This document shows positions 46,369-46,538 of a DNA stretch of 46,538 nt, one piece after another (the first letter of the stretch is position 1; each line of letters opens with the position of its first letter). A model generated the notes under the pieces. It did no database searches. It was not told where the DNA came from and was given only the letters and a program-made list of their open reading frames with translations. This DNA comes from an uncultured Pelagibacteraceae bacterium. Lineage in GTDB: Bacteria > Pseudomonadota > Alphaproteobacteria > Pelagibacterales > Pelagibacteraceae. The position numbers and the translations under genes were made by a program. The stretch is from contig CACDSA010000007.1 in NCBI GenBank assembly GCA_902555185.1, forward strand, positions 1 to 46,538, given 5' to 3'.

Positions 46369-46490
46369 GTAATTTTAAAATTGAAAATCCAGAAAGACCA
46401 AATAAAGCAATAGTATATCCTTTTGCATTATTATTTTTAATAGTTTTTGGATATTTAAATTATAGAAACAAGTCTTCTCCAGCAACATAA
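46353..46490 (+). CDS. Small single-span membrane protein, unrecognised
   Basis: 45-aa ORF starting inside the last codons of the permease (16-base overlap) and ending at TAA 46488-46490. It has a polar start (MGDIISNFKIENPERPNK) and one clear membrane segment (about residues 22-37) and a short basic tail. No strong Shine-Dalgarno is visible, so translation would rely on coupling to the permease. Could be a small TRAP-associated subunit; unproven. Confidence 0.5.
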   Translation: MGDIISNFKIENPERPNKAIVYPFALLFLIVFGYLNYRNKSSPAT

Positions 46491-46538
46491 AAGCGCAGTG
46501 CTTTCATCTAAAAATCTATTTAAATATTAAAAATGAGA

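Overview
The window is a gene-dense, AT-rich (roughly 70% A+T by eye) stretch of chromosome with the content and gene order of a streamlined marine alphaproteobacterium, most likely SAR11 (Pelagibacterales). Several clusters typical of Alphaproteobacteria support this: sucCD-sucAB-lpdA, atpHAGDC without F0 genes, rplU-rpmA-obgE-proB-proA-nadD-rsfS-ctpA-rppH, metX-metW with a SAM-II riboswitch, hisC-tyrA-plsC, the argH/lipoprotein/lysA block divergent from tlpA, carD-fdxA-helicase, and a TAXI-type TRAP transporter. Assignment is from gene content and sequence recognition only; no search was run. No phage, insertion sequence, CRISPR array or plasmid function was seen.

Layout. 1-7395 (+): TCA-cycle genes, from the 3' part of sucC to lpdA. 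7424-9364 (+): priA. 9445-14221 (+): F1 ATP synthase. 14211-20719 (-): the obg operon, transcribed from a promoter before rplU and running through proline synthesis, NAD synthesis and a C-terminal protease to rppH. 20787-23263 (-): metX, metW and gloB behind a promoter, a SAM-II aptamer and a terminator. 23441-25413 (+): hisC and a frameshifted tyrA. 25414-28844 (-): plsC, lysA, a 36-codon lipoprotein and argH. 28875-30904: tlpA, a HIG1-type membrane protein, a broken carboxylesterase and an HNH protein. 30905-32521 (-): coq7, dsbB and a YqaA/DedA protein. 32505-37410 (+): a small membrane protein, a double winged-helix protein, a BASS transporter, tRNA-Leu(CAA), an SGNH hydrolase and an acyl-CoA synthetase. 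37411-37741: a 23-codon, almost purely Lys/Arg mini-gene with its own promoter region, ribosome binding site and terminator. 37740-41613 (-): carD, fdxA, a TerB-like gene and a SUV3-like helicase. 41768-46490 (+): an aminotransferase with a structured leader, then TRAP receptor, permease and a small membrane ORF.

Most genes are ordinary housekeeping genes. The parts most worth a second look are the polybasic mini-gene at 37619-37690 and its palindrome-rich control region; the SAM-II expression platform whose U-tract abuts the metX start codon; the unrecognised pair at 32505-33740; the aminotransferase leader with competing inverted repeats; and three single-base shifts in A-runs that break tyrA and the esterase, which may be real, slippage-corrected or sequencing errors.
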